Source: Spirochaetota bacterium
Lineage (GTDB): Bacteria; Spirochaetota; Brachyspiria; Brachyspirales; JACRPF01
Direction of reading: 5' to 3'
NCBI GenBank assembly: GCA_038043445.1
Contig: JBBTBY010000060.1
Coordinates: 1 to 41,473 of the forward strand
DNA: 41,473 bases
Position numbers and translations under genes: made by a program. Below, in pieces: positions 9,504-17,993 of the stretch (positions are counted from its first letter, which is position 1; the number at the start of each line of letters is the position of its first letter). A model generated the notes under the pieces. It was not told the DNA's origin and made no database searches. It was given only the letters and a program-made list of their open reading frames with translations.

Positions 9504-9640
9504 GTTACGTTGTATGTTCATCGTTCTTAGGCGACAGGTTTCGTTCGGCTCCTTCGGGATCGTGACGATCGTGCGTTCTAAAACGAACGGCATCAATGCT
9601 ACAAATCACGATATTGGGTATATCCCAAGAGGAGCCAGGA
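9504..9640 (+). promoter_or_regulatory. Structured 5' leader of the RRM protein mRNA
   Basis: CGAACG (9584-9589) can pair either with CGTTCG (9542-9547) or, through GAACG, with the nearer CGTTC (9574-9578), so two exclusive hairpins are possible. GATCGTGACGATC (9558-9570) is a compact inverted repeat. TTGGGTATATCCCAA (9614-9628) forms a 5-bp hairpin whose end touches the AGAGGAG ribosome site. A long leader with alternative structures is usual for cold-inducible RNA-binding proteins; regulation here is inferred. Confidence 0.45.
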
Positions 9641-9946
9641 ATGGCAAAAAAGATCTATGTGGGTAACATGAGTTATACCACCACCAAAGAGCAGGTTCAG
9701 GAGCTCTTTGCACAGTACGGCGCGGTTACAAGCGTTGCACTCATCACCGACCGCGATACCGGCCGGGCAAAAGGTTTCGGCTTCGTCGAAATGGCGACCG
9801 ATGACGCTGCTGCCCAGGCTATCGCAGCGCTTGACGGCAAGGAATATGACGGCCGCAAGCTTAAGGTCAACGAAGCCCGCCCGAAAAGCGACGAAGGTCG
9901 CGGCGGCGGCGGCGGCGGCGGCGGCGGACGCGGACGGCGCTACTAG
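9641..9946 (+). CDS. Glycine-rich RRM RNA-binding protein
   Basis: 101 residues: one RNA-recognition motif (residues 3-80) followed by an Arg/Gly tail. RNP2 is IYVGNM (residues 5-10) and RNP1 is KGFGFVEM (about 43-50). The tail is GRGGGGGGGGGRGRRY, encoded in part by a GGC microsatellite (9901-9926). Such small bacterial RRM proteins bind single-stranded RNA and are often cold-induced RNA chaperones. ATG 9641 is chosen over upstream in-frame ATGs because AGAGGAG is 6 nt upstream and the RRM starts immediately. A strong terminator follows. Confidence 0.93.
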   Translation: MAKKIYVGNMSYTTTKEQVQELFAQYGAVTSVALITDRDTGRAKGFGFVEMATDDAAAQAIAALDGKEYDGRKLKVNEARPKSDEGRGGGGGGGGGRGRRY

Positions 9947-10002
9947 CCGAACTCGTTCACCAGGCACTCCGGTATCCGGATGCCAGTACGAAGGTGAAAA
10001 CC

Positions 10003-10033
10003 AAAAGACCGGGCTTTGCCCGGTCTTTTTTTT
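10003..10033. terminator. Rho-independent terminator, likely bidirectional
   Basis: AAAAGACCGGGC, TTT loop, GCCCGGTC, then a run of eight T. The A-run on the 5' side makes the hairpin usable from the other strand, where the Cys-amidase-like gene ends at 10057. Confidence 0.9.
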
Positions 10034-10056
10034 ATAGTGCGATGGAGCGGTCGTTC

Positions 10057-11208
10057 TTATTTGCCGCGGGTTATACCGAAGAGATAGGTAATGTCATGTT
10101 CGCGGAAATCGCCGGCACGCGCGCGTCCTTCACCGACATAGCCGATGACCATGGCGCTTCGTCTTTCGGCGTCAATCCAGAAGAGGAATATCCCGCTGTG
10201 CCCGATCTCCCCGTAGGTGAGGTTCTTGAACATTATCCAGTCGCCCGGTTTGAGATCATAGGGGTTCGCATACGGTCCGCTCTCCTTTCCGGAGAACACG
10301 CTCTTTCTGTTCTTTTCCGTAAAGCCCGCGTTCTTATACGCGAGATTGATCCAATCCCAGCAGCTCCCGCGAATGATGGTGTTCGCTGCGATGAGCGCAT
10401 GCGCGGCTGCGAGCACTTTGCCCCCCGGCGAATCCTCTTTCCCGTAACGTGCGGTAAGCGCAAGAAGCGCGTCGACTGAGACCGGCGGCGGAGAGAAATC
10501 AGAGCCGTGGTCCGCTGTGGCCATTGAAGAACGAGGTACATCCTTTGAATAGAACGTGCTCCGCTCAATGCGCTCTTTCGGCTCGCCGGGTTTGTCCGCA
10601 TAGCTCTGCGTTTCCCTGCGCGATGACCAGCCGCCGTTGTCGTTATACGCGTCGTAGCTGTATTCGGCCACATGCAGAACGGAACCGTCATCGGCGGAAA
10701 GTACGATGCCGACGGGCAGGCCGCTTTTATCGTAGTGATATTTCTGTATGAACAGAAGCGACTTATCGGCTGCGAACCGTCGGCGTTCGGTAAGCACGCC
10801 GCGTTCATTGTAGCGATAGCCGTAATACCAGAGCTTGTCCCCGTTCGCGCCGAATACCGTTTCGACGCGTTTCTCCGGTCCTTCGTACGCGGTGCTGTAG
10901 AGGAGTTTGCCTGCGCCGTCAAAGACCTGCTTCGCGCGTCCGGCATCCGCGAATTTCATGACGCGGTAGACCTTGTCGTTCTTCACGTAATCCGTGGAGC
11001 GCACCGTCTCGTTGCGTTCATTGTATTCGCGGACTATCGTGCGAATGCCTTTTATCTCATAATAGCCGCCCTGCTCACGCGACCATGCGTAGGAGCTTGC
11101 GTCGCTCCGTACGATAGTGCCGCTTGCCGGCGCTGTCGTGGCGACGGCGAATACGGTCGACGTGACGCACGCGATGATGAGAATGAACGATCCTGTCCTT
11201 GCCCGCAT
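10057..11208 (-). CDS. Exported protein with YD-repeat-like region and C-terminal NlpC/CHAP-like Cys amidase domain
   Basis: 383 residues with a signal peptide (hydrophobic 8-25, AVATTAPASG). Residues 40-210 consist of short Tyr/Asp-rich strands (KVYRVMKFADAG, KLLYSTAYEG, GDKLWYYGYRYNERG) that resemble YD/MORN-like beta repeats. The C-terminal ~130 residues look like a papain-like NlpC/P60 or CHAP fold: GSCWDWINLAY carries the likely catalytic Cys, LKPGDWIMFK is the standard strand before the catalytic His in IGHSGIFLF. A role in peptidoglycan or other amide hydrolysis in the envelope is plausible but unproven. It starts 3 nt after the stop of the SASA esterase gene, so it is the last gene of that operon. 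Confidence 0.7.
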   Translation of the reverse strand: MRARTGSFILIIACVTSTVFAVATTAPASGTIVRSDASSYAWSREQGGYYEIKGIRTIVREYNERNETVRSTDYVKNDKVYRVMKFADAGRAKQVFDGAGKLLYSTAYEGPEKRVETVFGANGDKLWYYGYRYNERGVLTERRRFAADKSLLFIQKYHYDKSGLPVGIVLSADDGSVLHVAEYSYDAYNDNGGWSSRRETQSYADKPGEPKERIERSTFYSKDVPRSSMATADHGSDFSPPPVSVDALLALTARYGKEDSPGGKVLAAAHALIAANTIIRGSCWDWINLAYKNAGFTEKNRKSVFSGKESGPYANPYDLKPGDWIMFKNLTYGEIGHSGIFLFWIDAERRSAMVIGYVGEGRARAGDFREHDITYLFGITRGK

Positions 11209-11211
11209 ACA

Positions 11212-12393
11212 TTACCCCCGTTGTTCTATTGCTGCCGAGAAAGCGCATACCGGCATGTCGGCGGCATCCGTGAGATCGCACACGGGCAGTAGACCGCGCC
11301 CGTAGGAAATGACATCGCCTGCCGCAAGCGGAACGCTCGTTCGTACCGTAATGATATTTCTTTTATTCTCCTGCCGATACGCAACACAAACGCGCGTCCG
11401 AGGATGCGCCGTGCCGTCCGGTGTGTGCACGGAAAAACCGTGAACGGCATTTTGCGGGAGCAGTTCACCCGTAACGCCTGAGAAGGTGATATCCGTTTCC
11501 CCCAATCCGCGGTCATTGATGCGTGGACTCATGCCGCTGAATTTCGGGCCGAGGGGGATATCTTTTCTTTCGCCGGTGAGCTTGAGCGCACAGCGCGCCA
11601 TGCGTTTGCCCAGACGCGTGAGCCCCGGTGCATCGATGTGTATCGTGTCGTTGAGATGAAGATCGATGGCGCTTGTCACCGCGATGACAGACAGGTGCTC
11701 CGGCATGGCGTACTGTATATCGCGTATCTTTTCCCATCCATAGGGATTACGCCCCGCGTCCGCAACACAGCCGAGCTGCACGGTGACGACAGGAAGGTTC
11801 GGCTTCCCCGTATCCGCGCGCACCGCTTGTACCCAGTCGATGAACCGGTCGCGATAGACGGCCGACGATTCCGGCGACGCGTCCGATTCGCCCTGATACC
11901 AGAGAATGCCGGTGAGGCTGCCGCTCGCGAGCTTGATGCGTTCGAGCATGGCGCCGTAGAGGCTGTTAAGCCCTTCGCTTTTTTTGGTATGGCTCCACTG
12001 CGCGAGCGACGTACCGCCGTGTGCGGCGGCAATGAGGCCGACGGGACGCCCCGTTTCGCGCGCGTAGAGACCGCCGAACGCAATGCCAAGCCCCGCGCCG
12101 ATGCCTTTATTGCGGCCCTTCCAATACTCGCGTATCGAGGTATCTCCCTGCGAGGCTATGTCCGGCGGCGTCATCGACTTTCTCAGCTGCCAATCGACAG
12201 GCGCCGTACTCCCGATAAGGTCATGGAGCGGATCCTTCGCTATCGTCCACTCGTGATGCGTTGTAAAGCAGTATACGTTCGGATCGCGTTCAATACGGGA
12301 GATGTATCCGCATCCTTCCATATTCGATTGCCCCGCCAGCACCCACACATCGGCGTTCGCCGGGAGACGTATGTTCGCGTTCGATCGCTTCAT
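11212..12393 (-). CDS. SASA-family (sialate O-acetylesterase-like) carbohydrate esterase
   Basis: 393 residues. [11 protein letters not shown] (17-27) is the block-I motif with nucleophile Ser23. [12 protein letters not shown] is block [12 protein letters not shown] is the conserved QGExD block, and a His/Asp pair appears in the [14 protein letters not shown] region. This is the PF03629/DUF303 SGNH-like family, which removes acetyl groups from sugars such as sialic acid or acetylated polysaccharides. No signal peptide is visible, so it may be cytoplasmic. Its ATG overlaps the stop of the upstream acetyltransferase gene (ATGA, 12390-12393), implying translational coupling. Pairing an acetyltransferase with an acetylesterase in one operon is notable. 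Confidence 0.85.
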   Translation of the reverse strand: MKRSNANIRLPANADVWVLAGQSNMEGCGYISRIERDPNVYCFTTHHEWTIAKDPLHDLIGSTAPVDWQLRKSMTPPDIASQGDTSIREYWKGRNKGIGAGLGIAFGGLYARETGRPVGLIAAAHGGTSLAQWSHTKKSEGLNSLYGAMLERIKLASGSLTGILWYQGESDASPESSAVYRDRFIDWVQAVRADTGKPNLPVVTVQLGCVADAGRNPYGWEKIRDIQYAMPEHLSVIAVTSAIDLHLNDTIHIDAPGLTRLGKRMARCALKLTGERKDIPLGPKFSGMSPRINDRGLGETDITFSGVTGELLPQNAVHGFSVHTPDGTAHPRTRVCVAYRQENKRNIITVRTSVPLAAGDVISYGRGLLPVCDLTDAADMPVCAFSAAIEQRG

Positions 12394-13136
12394 AGCTCTT
12401 TGCGTGCCTTCCGTTTTGCGCAGTCATTGTTGAGATCGCAGCCGATCTTATCCGCCAGGCAATCGATCTCCGCATCGATGACCTTTATCTTGTCCCACAC
12501 CGGATCGACGAGCGGATTATCGGTGAGTACGGTTTTGCCGTTCTGACGTACGACGCGCGCCGGTACACCTACTACCGTGCAGTCGTCGGGGATGCAACGG
12601 AGCACCACTGAGTTCGCTCCGACTTTCGCATGATTACCGATCGTTATATTGCCGAGTATCTTCGCTCCGGAACCGACGATCACATTATTGCCGAGGGTAG
12701 GGTGGCGCTTGCCGCTTTCCTTGCCGGTGCCGCCGAGTGTAACACCCTGATAGAGCGTTACATCGTCGCCCACTTCCGCCGTCTCGCCGATGACAACGCC
12801 CATGCCGTGGTCGATGAAGAACCGTTTTCCTATCTTCGCTGCGGGGTGTATCTCGATGCCGGTGAGCGAGCGGCCTATCTGGCTGACAAGGCGCGGCAGG
12901 AACGGAATGCTCAATGCATGGAGACCGTGCGCGATGCGGTGTATCACGAGGGCGTGAAAACCGGCATAGGTGAATATCACCTCGAAGAAACCGAAGAATC
13001 CGCGGGCGGCGGGGTCGCGATCGAAGACTGCGCGTATATCGCCGATGAAAATGAGCGCTGCGATAAGCCATATCGCGGCATAGGCGCCGATGAGAATGGC
13101 GATGAACTTGAGAATATCCAAGGCTTCGATGTACAT
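12390..13136 (-). CDS. cysE: Serine O-acetyltransferase (CysE/EpsC type)
   Basis: 248 residues from ATG 13136. AAGGAG lies 11 nt upstream; a TTG start at 13169 would place that RBS inside the gene, so I prefer the ATG. After a hydrophobic segment (residues 10-33) comes the CysE core: [27 protein letters not shown], then the left-handed beta-helix with [63 protein letters not shown] and VVGVPARVV. His in IDHGMG and HP motifs match the active site of serine acetyltransferases, which make O-acetylserine for cysteine synthesis. The N-terminal membrane-like segment is unusual for CysE but seen in EpsC-type relatives. A sugar acetyltransferase role cannot be excluded given the downstream esterase. 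Confidence 0.85.
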   Translation of the reverse strand: MYIEALDILKFIAILIGAYAAIWLIAALIFIGDIRAVFDRDPAARGFFGFFEVIFTYAGFHALVIHRIAHGLHALSIPFLPRLVSQIGRSLTGIEIHPAAKIGKRFFIDHGMGVVIGETAEVGDDVTLYQGVTLGGTGKESGKRHPTLGNNVIVGSGAKILGNITIGNHAKVGANSVVLRCIPDDCTVVGVPARVVRQNGKTVLTDNPLVDPVWDKIKVIDAEIDCLADKIGCDLNNDCAKRKARKEL

Positions 13137-13171
13137 ACGATATCCCGCTCCTTTGCTTCCGGGTATCAATC

Positions 13172-13199
13172 AGTATATAGAAGCAATGTGATTAGTCAA
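13172..13199 (-). promoter_or_regulatory. Promoter of the cysE-esterase-amidase operon
   Basis: Minus strand TTGACT (13199-13194), 16-bp spacer, TATACT (13177-13172), then GAT. Same boxes, spacing and following triplet as 7597-7624. Confidence 0.7.
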
Positions 13200-13346
13200 A
13201 TAGGGGACTGGCTTTGCGTCGGAGTGTTCGCGTATGCGCTCTCAAACGTAACGGAATGTTTCACGCCGGTATCGGCTTGTATTGATGATCGATAGAACCG
13301 GCGTATACCCTGTTACTGCAAGGCGATCAGTAATCGAGCGAAACGA

Positions 13347-13385
13347 TAAAAAAACGGCGGGACCGTGCATGTACGATCCCGCCGT
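13347..13385 (-). terminator. Rho-independent terminator of the barrel-like protein gene
   Basis: On the minus strand ACGGCGGGA pairs with TCCCGCCGT around a short loop, followed by seven T. It lies 20 bp past the stop codon at 13406. Confidence 0.88.
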
Positions 13386-13405
13386 ATCGATCAGATTGCT
13401 ATTGA

Positions 13406-13975
13406 CTAGAACTCGTAGCCTACCGAAGCGCCGAGCTTAAGCGCGAATGAATTAAATCCAACAGTGAAATATGGTAATGTGAAGGTGAGGACGGTCACGG
13501 CACCGAAATCGACCAGGCTCGCTTCCGCGCCGACGAAAGGCCTGATAAAAAGACCGCCGTCGCTGCCGAACATGAGCTTATAGCCGATATCAGCACGCAA
13601 TCCGATGCCGACACCGAACATCGTTGCAACACCTGCAACCCCGCCCGATAGAAATGTTACAGGAATTGCCAATCCGAGATAAAGGCCGCTTAATTTCGTT
13701 CCGCCTATGCCGAAATACAGATTCGCACCGATATCGGCGGCAAGGCCGAACATGGACGGCACGACCATATACGATACATTGAGACGAAATCCGGCGGTAT
13801 CGCCGAGCTTGCTTTCAAGTCCGAGTCCGAAAGCCGGATAATAGGTACTTGCAGGCGATAGGAACAGGTAGCTGTCATACTGTGCCGCCAGGCTGAAGCC
13901 CGATGATGCGAATACGGACGTAGCGGTCATTGCCGCGATCACTGTCGCCATCACGAATTTCGAGAACTTCCTCAT
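13406..13975 (-). CDS. Small outer-membrane beta-barrel-like protein
   Basis: 189 residues from ATG 13975 (AAGGAGTGAG 6 nt upstream); the open frame extends further upstream but lacks coding character. Signal peptide residues 1-24 (ATVIAAMTATSVFASS). The mature part is a run of amphipathic, Gly-rich strands with alternating hydrophobics (FSLAAQYDSYLFLS, AGFRLNVSYMVVPS, GLFIRPFVGAEASL, FALKLGASVGYEF) ending in a terminal Phe, the usual signature of an outer-membrane barrel. No family is recognised. It is monocistronic, with its own promoter and terminator. Confidence 0.75.
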   Translation of the reverse strand: MRKFSKFVMATVIAAMTATSVFASSGFSLAAQYDSYLFLSPASTYYPAFGLGLESKLGDTAGFRLNVSYMVVPSMFGLAADIGANLYFGIGGTKLSGLYLGLAIPVTFLSGGVAGVATMFGVGIGLRADIGYKLMFGSDGGLFIRPFVGAEASLVDFGAVTVLTFTLPYFTVGFNSFALKLGASVGYEF

Positions 13976-14019
13976 ACTCACTCCTTTGGAACTTGCTTTT
14001 GCAGATTCCCCATTGTAAT

Positions 14020-14047
14020 AGTATACAGACATGCCTGTATGACTGCA
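14020..14047 (-). promoter_or_regulatory. Candidate promoter with palindrome in the spacer, upstream of the barrel protein
   Basis: TATACT on the minus strand (14025-14020), weak TGCAGT 16 bp upstream (14047-14042). The spacer holds ACAGACATGCCTGT (14025-14038), a 14-bp inverted repeat with one mismatched pair, which could be an operator. Confidence 0.4.
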
Positions 14048-14116
14048 TGACACCACATGCCGTTTATTTTTGCAACCGTTTTGCATACCGTTATTTGAAT
14101 AAGGAGGATCGATGCG

Positions 14117-14146
14117 TTGACAATGCGCGGCAGCGTCTCATATACC
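14117..14146 (+). promoter_or_regulatory. Candidate promoter of the MDR dehydrogenase gene; 13976-14335 otherwise shows no gene
   Basis: TTGACA (14117-14122), 18-bp spacer, TATACC (14141-14146), giving a leader of about 180 nt. The 360-bp gap between divergent genes contains this box set and the palindromic promoter region at 14020-14047; I see no convincing small gene in it. Confidence 0.4.
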
Positions 14147-14335
14147 GAGATAGAGACAACGGCATCTGGACTATCGGCTATTACTCGAAACGCACGTGGC
14201 AGAAGAAAAGCGGTCTCATCAGTTGGTCCGCCGATGTGTGATCGTGATCGGCGCATGCACGTACATGAAAACCGTATTCCCAGACATACCCTTTCCCCGC
14301 AAAAACCGCATCTTTGTCCCAGGGAGTACACAACC

Positions 14336-15343
14336 ATGAAGTCAAAAAAGGTAGTATTTGCTGCACCGTGGAAGGTAGAGGTACAGGATGAGGAATTCGA
14401 TGCAAAAAATCTTCCCGCCGAAACGGCAGCATTGAAGCGCATCTATTCATTGATAAGCGCGGGTACCGAGCTTGCCTGTCTTTCCGGCGGCGAATCGTGG
14501 TTCAAGCTCCCCGGTGTGCACGGCTACACCGCGATAAGCGAAGTGACAGCGGTCGGGAGCGACGTTAAGAAGTTCTCCGTCGGCGATAAGGTATATCATT
14601 TCGGGAAACATTGTCTGTATTCCATCGCATCGCAGAACGACATTGTCATCAAGATACCCGATGGTATTGAAGAAAAATATGTGCCGTTCACCCGCATGGC
14701 GACGATCGCGATGACCGCTTTGCGTACGAGCGAGATAGAACTCGGGGACTACGCTGCGGTGACCGGTCTCGGCCTTGTCGGGAATTTCGCCATGCAGCTT
14801 GCGAGGCTTCAGGGCGCGAATGTCATCGCCATCGATCCGTCAAAACGCCGGCGCGAATTAGCGAGTGCTTGCGGCGCACGGCATACTATCGATCCGCTCT
14901 CGGAGAATTCGAAAGAGCGCGTACTCGCTATGACCGATACGAACGGCGTGAACACGTTCATTGAAGCGAGCGGCGTGCCGAAAGTGTTCATCGATAATAT
15001 CGGTCTTGTGGGAAAACAGGGCGAAGCGATATTGCTCGGGAGTCCGCGCGGGGACTGCATTGCGAATGTGACCGATCTGCTCAACATGTCGCATCTCTGG
15101 GGGAACGGCTGCGTGACGATAAAAGGCGCGCATGAATGGCGCTATCCGGTCGCGAACGATCAATTCGTCAAGCATTCCATCGAACGCAATTCGCGTATTG
15201 TGATGGACCTTATCGCATCGAAAAAGCTCATGGTGGAGCCGCTCCATACGCATACGGTCACGCCGGATACGGCGGCGAAGGCGTACGAGGGCCTTCGCAA
15301 TGAAAAGGACACCTACATCGGCGTCGTCATCGACTGGCGATAG
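14336..15343 (+). CDS. Zinc-type MDR-superfamily alcohol/polyol dehydrogenase
   Basis: 335 residues from ATG 14336 (AGGGAG 9 nt upstream); the frame upstream is open but non-coding in character. The protein has the MDR layout: an N-terminal GroES-like domain (RIYSLISAGTELACLSG, HGYTAISEVTAVGSDVKKFSVGDKV) and a Rossmann domain with VTGLGLVGNFAMQLARLQGANVIAIDPS, where GLGLVG is the dinucleotide loop. The structural-zinc Cys cluster of classical ADHs is absent, as in sugar-oxidising relatives such as those acting on inositol- or bacteriochlorophyllide-type substrates. It neighbours an AraC regulator and an FAD oxidoreductase, suggesting a small sugar/polyol catabolic locus. The substrate is unknown. 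Confidence 0.85.
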   Translation: MKSKKVVFAAPWKVEVQDEEFDAKNLPAETAALKRIYSLISAGTELACLSGGESWFKLPGVHGYTAISEVTAVGSDVKKFSVGDKVYHFGKHCLYSIASQNDIVIKIPDGIEEKYVPFTRMATIAMTALRTSEIELGDYAAVTGLGLVGNFAMQLARLQGANVIAIDPSKRRRELASACGARHTIDPLSENSKERVLAMTDTNGVNTFIEASGVPKVFIDNIGLVGKQGEAILLGSPRGDCIANVTDLLNMSHLWGNGCVTIKGAHEWRYPVANDQFVKHSIERNSRIVMDLIASKKLMVEPLHTHTVTPDTAAKAYEGLRNEKDTYIGVVIDWR

Positions 15344-15349
15344 TATTCG

Positions 15350-16294
15350 TCAACCGTGCGCCCCATTGCTGCGGTTCTTCATCCGATAATCGGTCGGCGA
15401 TACGCCTTTCTTTTTTCTGAACATACGACAGAAGTATCCGATATCGGTCATGCCGATCGCGTGTGCGATCTCATTGATCTGCTGATTGGTGTCCGAGAGC
15501 AGGGCGCAGGCGAAAGATATTTTTTTATCGATTATCATCTGCCCGAGCGGGAGTTGATGCCGGTCTTTCAGGAGCGTATTGATCCGATTGAGACTTAACC
15601 CGACATAACGGCTTATTTCGATGGGGCGGATGTGACGGTGCATGTTGTCGTGAATAGAGAAGTTTATTGCCTCAACGATGTTCCGCGAATCATCGTTGCG
15701 CGGCGTCGTTCGGTCGTTGACGCCGGCCGATGGCGTCTGCTCCGGAACGAGCGTTTTAAAAAGTTCCAGATACGACTCCCGTGAAAGGCAAAGTACCGTT
15801 TCATCGAGATACGGCGGTCTTTCGCGCACGGCGGAAATGATCCGATCGATCACCCCGCCGGTCGACGGGTTTCGGCCGAGAAAATAGTTCCTGCGAACAG
15901 TGTTCTCCCGGAACGTGTCCGCGCCGCCGCCGCGATGCGAAATAAAAAGCATGAAACCGAATACGACGGCGAATTGCCCCGATACCGACCATCCGTGGCG
16001 CATATCCGCAGGGATGATGATCCCGTCGCCGGGACCGCACACGATGTCGCAACCGCCTGCGTGATAGGTCATACCACCGTCGAGCACGACCGAAAATTCG
16101 AATGTCCGGTGCGCGTGCAGAGCGCTTGTGCGCTGGTTCCCTGTAAGTCGATTGACATGTATTATCTGCGGTTGTATCGTATACCCGCCGATGACGAACA
16201 TCTCGCGGAAGCGCCGCATCGACCGCAGTGCGGTATTGATCGAGTCGCAATCGCCGGTCGAGAGGGATGTCGCCCTGTTTTTCTTGTTTTTCAT
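15350..16294 (-). CDS. AraC-family transcriptional regulator
   Basis: 314 residues. The N-terminal half is a cupin-like sensor domain (HAHRTFEFSVVLDGGMTYHAGG with HxH and later GDGIIIPADMRHGW). The C-terminal ~100 residues hold the two helix-turn-helix units: RPIEISRYVGLSLNRINTLLK and INEIAHAIGMTDIGYFCRMFRKKKGVSPTDYR. This layout is that of sugar-responsive AraC activators. It is convergent with the MDR dehydrogenase (6-bp gap, no visible terminator) and divergent from the FAD oxidoreductase, so it probably controls one or both. RBS before ATG 16294 is weak; ATG at residue 26 is an alternative start. Confidence 0.9.
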   Translation of the reverse strand: MKNKKNRATSLSTGDCDSINTALRSMRRFREMFVIGGYTIQPQIIHVNRLTGNQRTSALHAHRTFEFSVVLDGGMTYHAGGCDIVCGPGDGIIIPADMRHGWSVSGQFAVVFGFMLFISHRGGGADTFRENTVRRNYFLGRNPSTGGVIDRIISAVRERPPYLDETVLCLSRESYLELFKTLVPEQTPSAGVNDRTTPRNDDSRNIVEAINFSIHDNMHRHIRPIEISRYVGLSLNRINTLLKDRHQLPLGQMIIDKKISFACALLSDTNQQINEIAHAIGMTDIGYFCRMFRKKKGVSPTDYRMKNRSNGAHG

Positions 16295-16298
16295 CGAT

Positions 16299-16374
16299 CG
16301 GTATCTTACCGTACGGATGATGAAAAGTCCAGTTTATTTTGATTTTGTCATATAGACGATCTTTCCGATCGGAA
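16299..16374. promoter_or_regulatory. Divergent control region of the AraC and FAD-oxidoreductase genes
   Basis: CGGTATCTTACCG (16299-16311) is a 5-bp-arm inverted repeat next to the AraC start, and TTCCGATCGGAA (16363-16374) is a perfect 12-bp palindrome 47 bp before the FAD gene. Either may be an operator; no clear -10/-35 pair stands out. Confidence 0.35.
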
Positions 16375-16420
16375 TTAGATTACACCGGCAGGGATCGCAC
16401 TACACTACAAGGACATGACC

Positions 16421-17869
16421 ATGGTAAAAACAGGCGAACGGATGAATGTTACCGTACTGATGGATGTGGCCGAGGGCGCCGATGTCGTGGTCGCCGGCGG
16501 CGGAACGGCAGGGGTCGTCGCCGCCATAGCCGCCGCGCGCAGCGGAGCGAAGACCATGCTCATCGAACGCTCCGGATATCTCGGCGGCATGCTCACCGCG
16601 GGCAACGCCGGGATCACGATGTTCACTAAATTCTCGGGGAATCCGGAGGAGCACACGCTCGATCTGAAAACGCTCGCCGAACATCCTGAGGAACTTCAGA
16701 TCGCCGGCGGGATCACCATGGAAATGACCGAACGGCTTTTAAAGACCGGCGCGGGCATCGGGAACGATAACACGGCGGGTAGTTATATCTTCACTTCGAG
16801 CGAAGACTTCAAGCGTATGCTCTTCGAGATGATGGAGGAGGCGAATGTGCGCCTGCGCCTGCACTCATGGGTTGTCGACTGTATCCGTGAAGGCGATACG
16901 ATCACCGGCGTTGTCGTGGAATCAAAATCGGGTCGGCAGGTGATACCGGCGCGCATGATCATCGATGCCACCGGCGACGGAGATGTGGCGGTCCGGGCAG
17001 GCGCGCCCTTTGATGTCGGCGTAACGAAAGATGATCTGTGCGTCAAAGAAGGCGCGACGATAGGCGTGATGCAGACGATGGGCGTGATGTTCAAGATGGG
17101 GAACGTCGATCTTACGAAGACGTTCGATTGGCTGAAGCTCCACCCGGAATACTTCGGCAAACAGCCGTTCGCGCGCTTTTCGCTCGAGGAGGCGCGTGAG
17201 CGATTCGAAAAAAATGAAAATGCGACGATTAACATCATACGAAAAAATAAGACACCCGGGTGGTTTCAGGTGTATAATCTGCCGACGCCGGGGGTGGTCA
17301 CGCTCTGTTGTCCGAGCGTAGAGGGTATGGACGGCTGCAATGTCGACGATCTGAGCCGCGCGGAAGTACTTATTGCGCGGATGGTGGGACACTGGAGCGA
17401 GGGACTGCGCGAGATCCCCGGGTTTGAAAGATCGTTCCTCCTGCACGTCCCGGAAATGGGCGTCCGCGAGACACGGCACATACGAGGCGATTATGTCCTT
17501 AACCTCGAGGATATCTATCATCAAAGGAAATTCGACGACTGCATCGGCTTCGGCGCTCATCCGATCGATTCATATCCGAGACCGAAATGGATCAGCGATC
17601 CCGAAACCGCCTACCCCCCGCGCTGGTATTTTCAGATACCGTTCCGAAGCCTAATCGTACAGGGATCGAACAATCTTCTTGTCGCAGGGCGATGCATTTC
17701 GGCTACGCATGAGGCGTTCGGCTGCATACGCCCGACAGTGCAGTGCATGATCACCGGCGAGGCGGCGGGCAACGCGGCAGCGCTCTGCTGCAAGAATAAT
17801 ATCGCCGTGAGACAATTGAAACACGATGTACTTCGCCGGCATTTGATCGACCAGGGAGTGAAATGCTGA
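16421..17869 (+). CDS. FAD-dependent oxidoreductase (FAD_oxidored family)
   Basis: 482 residues from ATG 16421, chosen because AAGGA (16409-16413) is 7 nt upstream; ATG 16415 would leave a single base. Near the N-terminus VVVAGGGTAGVVAAIAAARSG is the Rossmann FAD/ADP-binding fold, followed by MLIERSGYLGGMLTAGNAG. The strand MIIDATGDGDVAVRAGAPF and the C-terminal NNLLVAGRCISATHEAFGC and QCMITGEAAGNAAAL segments are hallmarks of PF12831 proteins. These enzymes are frequent in sugar/polyol degradation loci of Planctomycetes, Lentisphaerae and Spirochaetes, but substrates are mostly unassigned. It is divergent from the AraC regulator; the 124 bp after its stop hold no gene I can support. Confidence 0.88.
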   Translation: MVKTGERMNVTVLMDVAEGADVVVAGGGTAGVVAAIAAARSGAKTMLIERSGYLGGMLTAGNAGITMFTKFSGNPEEHTLDLKTLAEHPEELQIAGGITMEMTERLLKTGAGIGNDNTAGSYIFTSSEDFKRMLFEMMEEANVRLRLHSWVVDCIREGDTITGVVVESKSGRQVIPARMIIDATGDGDVAVRAGAPFDVGVTKDDLCVKEGATIGVMQTMGVMFKMGNVDLTKTFDWLKLHPEYFGKQPFARFSLEEARERFEKNENATINIIRKNKTPGWFQVYNLPTPGVVTLCCPSVEGMDGCNVDDLSRAEVLIARMVGHWSEGLREIPGFERSFLLHVPEMGVRETRHIRGDYVLNLEDIYHQRKFDDCIGFGAHPIDSYPRPKWISDPETAYPPRWYFQIPFRSLIVQGSNNLLVAGRCISATHEAFGCIRPTVQCMITGEAAGNAAALCCKNNIAVRQLKHDVLRRHLIDQGVKC

Positions 17870-17993
17870 GGAGCCAATATCGGTCACCAATCGGGCGGCG
17901 AATACGACGGAGCGCATGAAGGTGCTTCTCTCATGGTATGAAAAGAACGAGAAGCCGCGCTGGACGGGGAAGTAGCGCCGTAAGCGAATTCGG

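Noticed and set aside
8178-9596. Long minus-strand open frames opposite the P83/100 gene
   Set aside because: They mirror the repetitive Lys/Glu codons of the coiled coil; no domain, RBS or start supports them.
9901-9926. GGC trinucleotide repeat as a separate regulatory repeat
   Set aside because: It simply encodes the glycine-rich tail of the RRM protein.
17916-17975. Short plus-strand frame MKVLLSWYEKNEK after the FAD oxidoreductase
   Set aside because: Only 19 codons, no RBS and no context; could be a gene remnant but not supportable.
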